DNA of 32,572 nucleotides from a virus. Of this stretch, positions 22,801-29,587 are shown piece by piece (within the stretch, counting starts at the first letter, position 1; the number at the start of each line of letters is the position of its first letter). The stretch lies in IMG/VR virus record IMGVR_UViG_3300006810_000193, positions 1-32,572 of that record. One strand, 5' to 3'. The notes beneath the pieces are model-generated. The model was not told where the DNA came from and did no database searches. It saw only the letters and a list, made by a program, of their open reading frames with translations. The translations under genes and the position numbers were made by a program.

Positions 22801-25800
22801 TATGTTGTAGCAACAAATAGTGTTGGCGATGCATTTACTGTCGCAAGTTATAGTTCAGATAGGTTTACTGAAGATATTCCGACAATTGGTGTTAATAACG
22901 TAAGAGCATCAGATACTCTAGATTTTAGACCAAGAGTTTCTGAATTTAATCCAGCAGTAACTACGGATAGATCTCCTTTTGATTTTATATCAAGAACAAC
23001 ATCATTTGATTCATTGCCAGATACCATTTTAGCACCTAATGAAGTTTCAACAGTATCATATAGTTACTACTTACCCAGAATAGATAGAATTTATATTGAT
23101 ACATTAGGCAATTTTGTAGTAGATAAAGGCAAATCTTCAAAAAATCCCCAACCGCCACAGAAATTGGGTGAGTTTATGGAATTGGCAACTCTTAACATGC
23201 CAGCTTATCTTTATAATACTGAAGATGCATCACTTACTCTCATTGATAATAGAAGATATACAATGAGAGATATTGGTGAACTTGAAGGTAGAATTGAAAA
23301 TCTAGAGAAAACAACATCTCTCAGTTTACTTGAATTGGACACAAAAACTATTCAAGTAACAGATTCTGAGGGAAGAAATAGATTTAAGTCAGGATTTTTT
23401 GTAGATAATTTTAAAAATCTTGATAGAATTGATACAGATATTAGTTTGGTCTCTATAGATTCTACCGTTGAAGAACTTTCACCTATATTTACGAGAAATA
23501 CTGTAGATTCATTGTTAGCAGCGTCTTCTGATGCAAATCCACAAAATTTAGATCTTTCTACAAATTTCACTTTACTTGATTCTTCAATTCAAAAAACTGG
23601 AAATTCTTTAACCTTAGCATATAAAGAAGTTGATTGGTTGGAGCAACCATTAGCAACTAAAGTTGAAAATATCAACCCATTTAATGTTGTTTTATATGTT
23701 GGTGCCATTGAATTAACACCTAGTGTTGATACTTGGATTAGAACAACATGGATGGCAACTTTGAATCGTTCAAATACAGTTAACACTGCATCCACTAATC
23801 TTCAAACTAGAAACGTCACTAGAACTCGTTCAAATACTACGAGAGTTGCAAACGTGAGAAGGAGAGGAACTACTGTATTCTCTGGGACATCTACTTCTAC
23901 GGCAACCAACTGGGGAGTAAGTTCTAGAGTTGTTACTTCAACCAGCACATCTGTTCAAAATGTTTTAAGATCCAGCAGTGCTGAGGTCTTTATGAGATCT
24001 CGTAATGTTCATGTTAATGCAGAAAATCTAAAACCAAGAACTAGATATTATCAATTCTTGGATAGCACAAGTGGCGTTGATTTTATGCCAAAAATGTTGG
24101 AAATTGCAAGTGATTCTACACTGCAAAAATATGGTGCAAGCACTTCATTTAGTATTGGAGAAACTGTAGTAGGAACTATAGATGGTCAAGAAGTTACTCG
24201 CTTTAGAGTAGCACATCCAAGACATAAAGAAGGACCTTTTGCTGCTCCAACAAGATTCTATAATGCAAATCCATATACTACAGGAGCATTTACCGATACT
24301 TTCTATTCGTCATCATCCAAAACTTTGAATGTTGATACATTCTCAATGTCTCAGCAAGCTCAAGGTGATTATTATGGATATGCTGCAGCAGGGATGAAAT
24401 TAAAAGGTCAGACTAGTGGTGCTGAAGCATATGTAAAAGATGTTCGTTTAATCAGTGATAATTTTGGAGATTTACTGGGAGCATTCTTCCTAAAGGATCC
24501 AAATACAACACCTTCTCCTGCAATAAGAATCAGAACCGGCAATAAGACGTATAGATTGTCATCAAGTGCTTCAAATGCGGAAAATCTTCCAGGAAGCACT
24601 GCAATTTCTTATGGAGAAGCACCATATAATTCCACAGGAACACTGCAAGTTTGGCAGAGAGTAGTTACAGTAACTACAACTAGAAGAACAATTACAACAG
24701 TAACGAGAACAAATACGACAACCAGAACTAACAACTTTACACAATTTTTTGATCCACTCGCTCAAAGTTTTACAGTTGGTGGAAATATTCAAGTTAAATC
24801 GAATATTGATACTGAAGAAGATGCAAATGGAGCATTTTTAACTTCGGTTGATCTTTTCTTTGCAACTATTGATGAAAATAATGCTCCAGTAAGAGTAGAA
24901 GTTAGAACAATGGAGTTAGGAACTCCAACTTTACGAGTTATCGGTCCTAGTGTAACAATTAGACCAATAGAAGTTGATGAAAATGGAAACGAAATTGAAG
25001 TTATCAAAACTTCTTCAACTGGAGATGTTGCAACTAATGTAAAATTCCCAGAACCAATTTTCTTAGAACCAGGAAGAGAGTATGCTATCGTCCTAATTTC
25101 TGAAAATAGTGATGCATACGAAGTCTGGACTGCTGTGATGGGAGAAAAAACAGTTAATACCGCAACTCTTCCAGATGTTGATGCAGTTGTTTATACTCAA
25201 CAGTTTGCTCTTGGATCTTTATTCAAATCACAAAATGGATCAATATGGACAACTGATCAATTCCAGGATCTCAAATTTAAATTATATAAAGCAGAATTTA
25301 CTGAAACAACTGGTACTGCATATTTCTATAATCCAACTCTAGATGTTAGTAATGGATATAATCAAAATCTACCACCAAATCCAATTAGTGCCGCACCTAA
25401 AACAGGATATATTGGTATAGTAACAATTACTGATAGTGATACAGCAGGGATATTGACAGTTGGAAGAAAACTTTCTGGTAGTAATGGTATAGGTGGATCT
25501 GCTATAATTGTTGGAACTGGATCTAGTGTAACAGGAATAAACACGATTAGTGGTGGAGAAAATTATATTCCAAATCTCTCTTCTAGAAACTTTGCAGCAA
25601 CAAATATTAGTGGACTTGGAACAGGTCTTGTTTTACAATTCTCTACTTCTGGAGTTGGAACAGTAACGAATGTGAGTGTTGCAGAAACTTCTCCTGGATT
25701 TGGATATATTGAAGGAGACATTGTAAGTATAGTTGGAACTGCACTTACAACTGGAAGAGATGCCGAATTTGCAATTTCTGGAATTGGTAGTGCAAATAGG

Positions 25801-27318
25801 TTGTATTTAACAAATGTTCAAGGGTCTTTTGGACAAATAAATACTCCAAACGATTTTGCCGTTGGATATGGTTTAAGTTACTATGACGGATCAAATGTTG
25901 TATCTTGGGCAGCTACAACGATTACAGATTCTGTAGAATTGACAACAGGAAGAGAACTTTTTGTCAGACATTTTGATCATGGAATGTATTCCGCCACAAA
26001 TAAAGTTAAATTAACTAATGTGCAACCTGATGTGCCTCCAACAATATTAAACGCGCCTCTCTCCGCTATTAATAGTGGAACGTTTACTGTCGTTAATGGC
26101 ACCGAATTCGCTAATTTTGAAGGATTACCAGTTGGAAGCGAAAACTCAGGATATTTAAAAATCGGAAATGAAATTATTGAATATAGTAGTCCATCAGGAA
26201 ATCAACTTACTATTGTTAATAGAGGTCTTGATGGGTCAGTGGCAGAGAGTCATGAAGTTGGAGAAATCGTACAAAAATATGAATTTAATGGAGTTTCATT
26301 AAGAAGAATTAATAATAAAACTCATAGTATCTCTGGAACTATTGGAATTGATAGTTACAATATTAATATTGATATGTCTGCTTCTGGCAGTATTGCTAAA
26401 AATAGAAGTCAAGACACAAAAGATATCGGTAACAACGTTATCTATCCAGCACTGTCATTTAATACTAATAATAGTGGTGGTGGAGACAATGTATATGCAA
26501 CTGAAAACATACTATTCACTGGATTAAGACCAACTTATGATATTGAGACACCCTCAGCAAATACTTTCGTTAATGGTAGAGTAAGAACTATTTCGGGAAC
26601 AAGTGTGGGAGATGGTAATAATACCACCGAAAATTCCTTTATTGATATGGGATATCAACCTATTCAATTAAACACTTACAATTCTTTGCCAAGTCCAAGA
26701 ATAGTTTGTTCTGATGTAAATCAAAATGAATATCTAACAAATCTTCCCAGGAAAAAGTCATTCACGACTGCAATTAATTTTAATACAACAAATAAAAATG
26801 TATCCCCAATATTACATTTAAATACTGCATTTACAGAATTCTTTAATAGTCGTTTGAATAGTCCTGTTTCAGATTATACTACCGATAATAGAGTAAATTC
26901 TATTCTGGAAGATCCACATGCAGCTGCTTACTATAGCAGAGTTGTTCAACTTGCAAATCCAGCAACATCGTTAACAGTCATTTTATCCGCATATAGACAC
27001 GAATCTGCTGATATTAGAGTTCTTTATAGTCTTATAAGACCAGATTCTAGTGAAGTAGATGAAGAATTTGAATTGTTCCCAGGATACGAAAATCTTAGAT
27101 CCGTATCTACTGGATATGAAGTGATTGATCCTAATAAAAATACTGGACATTCTGATGTTAATATTCCATCCAGTATCGATGATGAATATTTAGAATATGA
27201 ATACAGTGCGGATAATCTTGGATTGTTTACTGGTTTTAGAATTAAGATTTTGATGAGTGGAACTAATCAGGCACAACCTCCAAGAATTAAAGATTTTAGG
27301 GCATTAGCAGTTAGATGA
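19864..27318 (+). CDS. Giant DUF4815-type virion protein (gp9-gp12 position)
   Basis: Encodes 2,484 residues. The N-terminus TNLNVSPYYDDFDSSKNFLK, KPGFPVQSRELNSLQSILQN and FGSHIFKEGSMVVPG is the DUF4815 pattern of cyanophage structural proteins. About residues 196-385 hold GIYFIRGYFVEVS and AYVKGYDIDII. Two Thr/Arg-rich stretches lie at about 1299-1370 and 1599-1626, the second just before DPLAQSF (about 1630) and a beta-sandwich-like VRVEVRTMELGTPT. Later come an 'E.I.Y...RG...H..G' module near 26.08-26.28 kb and a C-terminus reading PPRIKDFRALAVR. It stands where T4 has gp9, gp10, gp11 and gp12 and has no separate neighbours of that kind, so it probably combines peripheral baseplate and fibre-attachment roles. 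Its TGA overlaps the next ATG (ATGA). Confidence 0.85.
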   Translation: MAQKTNLNVSPYYDDFDSSKNFLKVLFKPGFPVQSRELNSLQSILQNQVEDFGSHIFKEGSMVVPGNATFDDQYYSVKLNDTQFGVDLSFYIDKLVGKVITGQSSGTTAKVVRVVFPKESSTIDNITLYVKYINSDENFAFEPFRDGETLSCVENVTYGNTTINSGTTFASIIATDATAIGSSASIDSGIYFIRGYFVEVSKQTIILDYYTNTPSYRVGLTITESLVSAKDDDSLFDNAKGFTNYASPGADRLKISLTLSKKSLDDNKDTNFVELFRVKNGKIQKVTAKTSYNQIRDYLAQRTFEESGSYAVDPFEITLQESLNDRLGNNGAFFSNEKTKQGNDPSDDLACLKIENGKAYVKGYDIDIINEVIDIEKPRDTDTFRSTVPFEVGNLFRINNVTSTPQLRKTVTLYAGLGQSGPSSSSGGVGVARVYSFNLTDAQYTDASTSWDLRLYDIQTYTALQFNTDFSRDAGDHIKGKYSGASGFVVAGDADDNCRVRQTSGTFIVGEPVIINGIETSKTIISINTYGIQDIKSIEQDNATQGFNNSGSNFTADFILDREILRGGIAQVNITAEGAGISTVTAGGRPFNGIKVNDIIRYQRSGISSETFNRVTSVDNTLTSFTIAGVSTVANVFDGGLSNSEITTPISLAKLLPRGTGRLYAPLFDENVSEVNLSDSKLRVIGQVRGIDVGPTNTYDLATSDISASTNSEITLNTATSSFIGFDQENYSLFYDDGTPVTLSDDAFSITTDSNTGKNSAIQIRGLVDASSAGKTVLNFTVEKDKIKSKIKDYVRCSTLYVDKSKLVESGSTSDTSLNDGLTYNKWYGLRVQDDQISLNAPDVVKVLAVYESLNNQNPTLDSIECTSTSQVQSNAIVGEDILGSSSNAIARVVSAPSPNILNVVYLTKERFVVGESITFSESNVTTIVENQTRGSYKDISNSFALDKGQKDQFYDYSRLIRKPNTPDPTKTLLVIFDKYVVATNSVGDAFTVASYSSDRFTEDIPTIGVNNVRASDTLDFRPRVSEFNPAVTTDRSPFDFISRTTSFDSLPDTILAPNEVSTVSYSYYLPRIDRIYIDTLGNFVVDKGKSSKNPQPPQKLGEFMELATLNMPAYLYNTEDASLTLIDNRRYTMRDIGELEGRIENLEKTTSLSLLELDTKTIQVTDSEGRNRFKSGFFVDNFKNLDRIDTDISLVSIDSTVEELSPIFTRNTVDSLLAASSDANPQNLDLSTNFTLLDSSIQKTGNSLTLAYKEVDWLEQPLATKVENINPFNVVLYVGAIELTPSVDTWIRTTWMATLNRSNTVNTASTNLQTRNVTRTRSNTTRVANVRRRGTTVFSGTSTSTATNWGVSSRVVTSTSTSVQNVLRSSSAEVFMRSRNVHVNAENLKPRTRYYQFLDSTSGVDFMPKMLEIASDSTLQKYGASTSFSIGETVVGTIDGQEVTRFRVAHPRHKEGPFAAPTRFYNANPYTTGAFTDTFYSSSSKTLNVDTFSMSQQAQGDYYGYAAAGMKLKGQTSGAEAYVKDVRLISDNFGDLLGAFFLKDPNTTPSPAIRIRTGNKTYRLSSSASNAENLPGSTAISYGEAPYNSTGTLQVWQRVVTVTTTRRTITTVTRTNTTTRTNNFTQFFDPLAQSFTVGGNIQVKSNIDTEEDANGAFLTSVDLFFATIDENNAPVRVEVRTMELGTPTLRVIGPSVTIRPIEVDENGNEIEVIKTSSTGDVATNVKFPEPIFLEPGREYAIVLISENSDAYEVWTAVMGEKTVNTATLPDVDAVVYTQQFALGSLFKSQNGSIWTTDQFQDLKFKLYKAEFTETTGTAYFYNPTLDVSNGYNQNLPPNPISAAPKTGYIGIVTITDSDTAGILTVGRKLSGSNGIGGSAIIVGTGSSVTGINTISGGENYIPNLSSRNFAATNISGLGTGLVLQFSTSGVGTVTNVSVAETSPGFGYIEGDIVSIVGTALTTGRDAEFAISGIGSANRLYLTNVQGSFGQINTPNDFAVGYGLSYYDGSNVVSWAATTITDSVELTTGRELFVRHFDHGMYSATNKVKLTNVQPDVPPTILNAPLSAINSGTFTVVNGTEFANFEGLPVGSENSGYLKIGNEIIEYSSPSGNQLTIVNRGLDGSVAESHEVGEIVQKYEFNGVSLRRINNKTHSISGTIGIDSYNINIDMSASGSIAKNRSQDTKDIGNNVIYPALSFNTNNSGGGDNVYATENILFTGLRPTYDIETPSANTFVNGRVRTISGTSVGDGNNTTENSFIDMGYQPIQLNTYNSLPSPRIVCSDVNQNEYLTNLPRKKSFTTAINFNTTNKNVSPILHLNTAFTEFFNSRLNSPVSDYTTDNRVNSILEDPHAAAYYSRVVQLANPATSLTVILSAYRHESADIRVLYSLIRPDSSEVDEEFELFPGYENLRSVSTGYEVIDPNKNTGHSDVNIPSSIDDEYLEYEYSADNLGLFTGFRIKILMSGTNQAQPPRIKDFRALAVR

Positions 27319-27518
27319 TTAAAGTAGAAGGACATGTAAATCTCTATAGAGATGAAAAAAGTGGCGCTATCATTAATACTGATAGCGCATCATATGATAA
27401 GTATGTAAAAACAATTGAAAATGCCGAAATAAAAAAACAAGAACTTGATAAGATAAAAAGTGATATTGATGAAATTAAATCTTTGTTGAGGGATCTTTTA
27501 AATAAACAATATCAATAG
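27315..27518 (+). CDS. 67-residue coiled-coil conserved cyanophage protein
   Basis: Starts inside the stop of the previous gene (ATGA), implying coupled translation. The N-terminal part IKVEGHVNLYRDEKSGAIIN is a short beta region; the rest (IENAEIKKQELDKIKSDIDE through IKSLLRDLLNKQ) shows heptad spacing of Ile and Leu typical of a coiled coil. I recall similar short proteins at this place in other cyanomyoviruses. It may be a small oligomerising virion or chaperone-like component; no function is known to me. A strong hairpin lies within its codons (27364-27388). Confidence 0.78.
   Translation: MIKVEGHVNLYRDEKSGAIINTDSASYDKYVKTIENAEIKKQELDKIKSDIDEIKSLLRDLLNKQYQ
27364..27388 (+). other. Strong GC hairpin inside the 67-residue gene
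   Basis: GCGCTATCA at 27364-27372 pairs perfectly with TGATAGCGC at 27380-27388 around the loop TTAATAC. A nine-pair perfect stem is unusual in this AT-rich coding sequence. It lies 49 bases after the ATG. No T-run follows, so it is not a standard terminator. Confidence 0.5.
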
Positions 27519-27533
27519 GGCAATTAGTTATCA

Positions 27534-27541
27534 TATAAATA
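27534..27541 (+). promoter_or_regulatory. T4-type late promoter TATAAATA before the neck cluster
   Basis: A perfect TATAAATA in the 49-base gap after the 67-residue gene, 26 bases before ATG 27568. It would start a late transcript covering the beta-sandwich protein, the fibre-like protein, gp13, gp14, gp15 and gp16. Confidence 0.72.
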
Positions 27542-27567
27542 CTTAAAAGTACATTGATCCCAGAATA

Positions 27568-27915
27568 ATGGCAGTTTATGTATCAAATATTGTTATTGAA
27601 CAGGGATATGATTTCGAGACTACCTTTGAATTAGAAAATTCTATAACTAATGAACCATTAGATTTGTCTACTTATGAATTGCCTAATGCAGTAATTAGAA
27701 AAACATATTCAAGTTCCAATATTTCGGCAACTTTTTCTAGTGAGTTTGTTGATGCTGTTTTTGGTAAATTTTTACTAAAATTAACTGCTGCAGAAACCAC
27801 GTCACTAAAACCGGGGAGATACTTATATGATGTAAAATTAACAACTCAAGGTACTGGTCTTACTTCTAAAGCAGTTGAAGGATCAGTTATAGTTAGGGGA
27901 GGAGTAACTAAGTAA
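27568..27915 (+). CDS. Small beta-sandwich virion protein (BppU-N-like)
   Basis: Encodes 115 residues. The pattern VIEQGYDFETTFELENSIT, EPLDLSTYELPNAVIRKTYS, FGKFLLKLTAAETTSLKPGR and YLYDVKLTT resembles the small beta-sandwich seen at the N-terminus of phage baseplate upper proteins and in many tail accessory proteins ('QG.df.lt..l.d..g.plDLtgy...a.iR'). Similar proteins occur near the neck genes in cyanomyoviruses. It follows a perfect late promoter, and its TAA shares one base with the next ATG (TAATG). A role as attachment or decoration protein is inference from the fold. Confidence 0.72.
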   Translation: MAVYVSNIVIEQGYDFETTFELENSITNEPLDLSTYELPNAVIRKTYSSSNISATFSSEFVDAVFGKFLLKLTAAETTSLKPGRYLYDVKLTTQGTGLTSKAVEGSVIVRGGVTK

Positions 27916-28742
27916 TGCCTACTATAAAAGCAAGAGTTGGTTCTCAAAACGTAGTAAGAGTTCTATCTCAACAAACATCTGCAGTATCAAAACTTTTAAA
28001 TTTAAGTGATGTAGAGTCAACAAAAAAGGATACTGACGGTGTAATTTTAGTTTGGAATAGGCCAACATCTCAATTTATCATGACAAGTGTCATTGATAAT
28101 GAGATTGGAATAAGTGATTTGACAGAATCTTATAATGCAACCACTGGAGCATTAATTGTATCTGGTGGTGTTGGTGTTGGGGGAAATCTTAATGTTGCAG
28201 GTATTGCTACCTTTGGAAGTGCATCTGTTACTGTTGATGGTGATAATGAGATCGTAACAGTTGGTAGTGGAGTAACTCTTAGTGGTGAGGATGGTATTCG
28301 TACCAAAAAACTAACAGTAGACGGCGATTTTGTGGCAAGAAATCTCACTATTAGTGGGATTGCTACTTTAGCCTCTGAAGGCGGAATTACAACGACTGGT
28401 GGAAATTTATATGTAGGAAGAGATTTATACGTTTCCGGAGTATCTACATTTATCGGTAATGCCACATTTAGAGGTGGCACTATTGGAATTGGTGATTCTA
28501 CTAGTGATGATATTAATGTATCAGGCGAATTTATTTCGGATTTAAATCCAAATTCTGATGGTCTATATGATTTAGGTATAATTGGAGAAAGATGGAGGAA
28601 CGCTAGATTTTCTGGTTTAGTTACTTCAACGACTTTAAATGTTGCCGATACAGCACTAATATCAGGAATATCAACTTTTGCAGAAGCAGTTTTTGTCAAT
28701 GGAACTCTTACTGCTGGTCTCATTGATGGAGGAGAATACTAA
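27915..28742 (+). CDS. Fibre-like protein in the fibritin (wac) position
   Basis: Encodes 275 residues. After a short head with LLNLSDVES and DGVILVWNRPTSQFIM come glycine- and valine-rich repeats: TGALIVSGGVGVGGNLNVAG, then GGNLYVGRDLYVSGVSTF and related lines, each recalling the triple-stranded beta motifs of phage fibres. Near the end YDLGIIGERWRNARFSGLVT matches the 'LGs...RW.dlylsG' segment frequent in tail fibre proteins. In T4 the gene directly before 13 is wac, the whisker fibritin, but fibritin is mostly coiled coil while this one is beta-rich. Homology to wac is therefore not claimed. It is coupled on both sides through TAATG overlaps. Confidence 0.75.
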   Translation: MPTIKARVGSQNVVRVLSQQTSAVSKLLNLSDVESTKKDTDGVILVWNRPTSQFIMTSVIDNEIGISDLTESYNATTGALIVSGGVGVGGNLNVAGIATFGSASVTVDGDNEIVTVGSGVTLSGEDGIRTKKLTVDGDFVARNLTISGIATLASEGGITTTGGNLYVGRDLYVSGVSTFIGNATFRGGTIGIGDSTSDDINVSGEFISDLNPNSDGLYDLGIIGERWRNARFSGLVTSTTLNVADTALISGISTFAEAVFVNGTLTAGLIDGGEY

Positions 28743-29581
28743 TGGCAAAACCAAGCACAAGACAAGGATTAATTGACTATTGTCTTCGCAGATTAGGGGC
28801 ACCAGTTCTTGAAATTAATATTGATGATGATCAAATTGATGATTTGGTTGATGATGCAATTCAATATTTTAATGAAAGACATTTTGACGGTGTTGAAAGA
28901 ATGTATCTTAAGTATAAAATTACTCAAGATGATATTGATAGAGGAAAAGCAAGTGGAACTGATGGTGTAGGAATAGTAACCACAACAGGAACTTCCACAA
29001 TAGTTGGAACAGCAACTACATTTAATTATTATGAAAATTCAAATTATATTCAGGTTCCAGATTCGGTCACCGGAATAGAAAGTATTTTTAAATTTGATAC
29101 CAGCACAATTTCTGGTGGAATGTTTAGTATTAAATATCAATTGTTCTTGAATGATTTATATTATTTCAATTCCGTAGAACTTTTACAATATTCAATGACA
29201 AAAAGTTATTTGTCGGACATTGACCATCTTTTAACGACAGATAAACAAGTTAGATTTAATAAGAGACAAGACAGATTATATCTTGATATTGATTGGAAAG
29301 CGCAATCTGAGGGAACTTTTATAGTTCTTGACTGTTACAGAGCATTAGATCCAGCATCATTCACTCAGGTTTATAACGATAGTTTTGTTAAAAGATATTT
29401 GACTGCTCTTATGAAGAGACAATGGGGTCAAAATTTAATTAAGTTTAATGGGGTTAAACTTCCTGGTGGAATAGAACTAAATGGAAGACAACTTTATGAG
29501 GACGCTGAAAGAGAATTAGATGCAATTAAACAATCAATGGCAATGGAATATGAACTTCCACCAATGGACTTGATAGGGTGA
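28742..29581 (+). CDS. 13: Neck protein gp13
   Basis: Encodes 279 residues; T4 gp13 has 309. The beginning LIDYCLRRLGAPVLEINIDD, then QIDDLVDDAIQYFNERHFDG, follows T4 ([20 protein letters not shown], DGLN). The end, VKRYLTALMKRQWGQNLIKF, KLPGGIELNGRQLYEDAERE and PPMDLIG, also matches (T4: [28 protein letters not shown]). In T4, gp13 sits under the portal and, with gp14, closes the filled head and gives the tail its docking surface. A short inserted Thr/Gly-rich stretch (GVGIVTTTGTSTIVGTATTF) lies in the first third. The start overlaps the stop of the fibre-like gene. Confidence 0.93.
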   Translation: MAKPSTRQGLIDYCLRRLGAPVLEINIDDDQIDDLVDDAIQYFNERHFDGVERMYLKYKITQDDIDRGKASGTDGVGIVTTTGTSTIVGTATTFNYYENSNYIQVPDSVTGIESIFKFDTSTISGGMFSIKYQLFLNDLYYFNSVELLQYSMTKSYLSDIDHLLTTDKQVRFNKRQDRLYLDIDWKAQSEGTFIVLDCYRALDPASFTQVYNDSFVKRYLTALMKRQWGQNLIKFNGVKLPGGIELNGRQLYEDAERELDAIKQSMAMEYELPPMDLIG

Positions 29582-29587
29582 TTCAAC

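Noticed and set aside
24571-24792. Minus-strand open frame with many Cys and Ser codons
   Set aside because: It is the reverse reading of the Thr/Arg-rich stretch and nearby codons, so its Cys-rich look is an artefact.
28130-28723. Minus-strand open frame of 197 codons opposite the fibre-like gene
   Set aside because: It is opposite a Gly/Val/Thr-repeat gene, whose codons read backwards give Pro/Val/Thr-rich stop-free sequence. No ribosome site, and it would be the only minus-strand gene.
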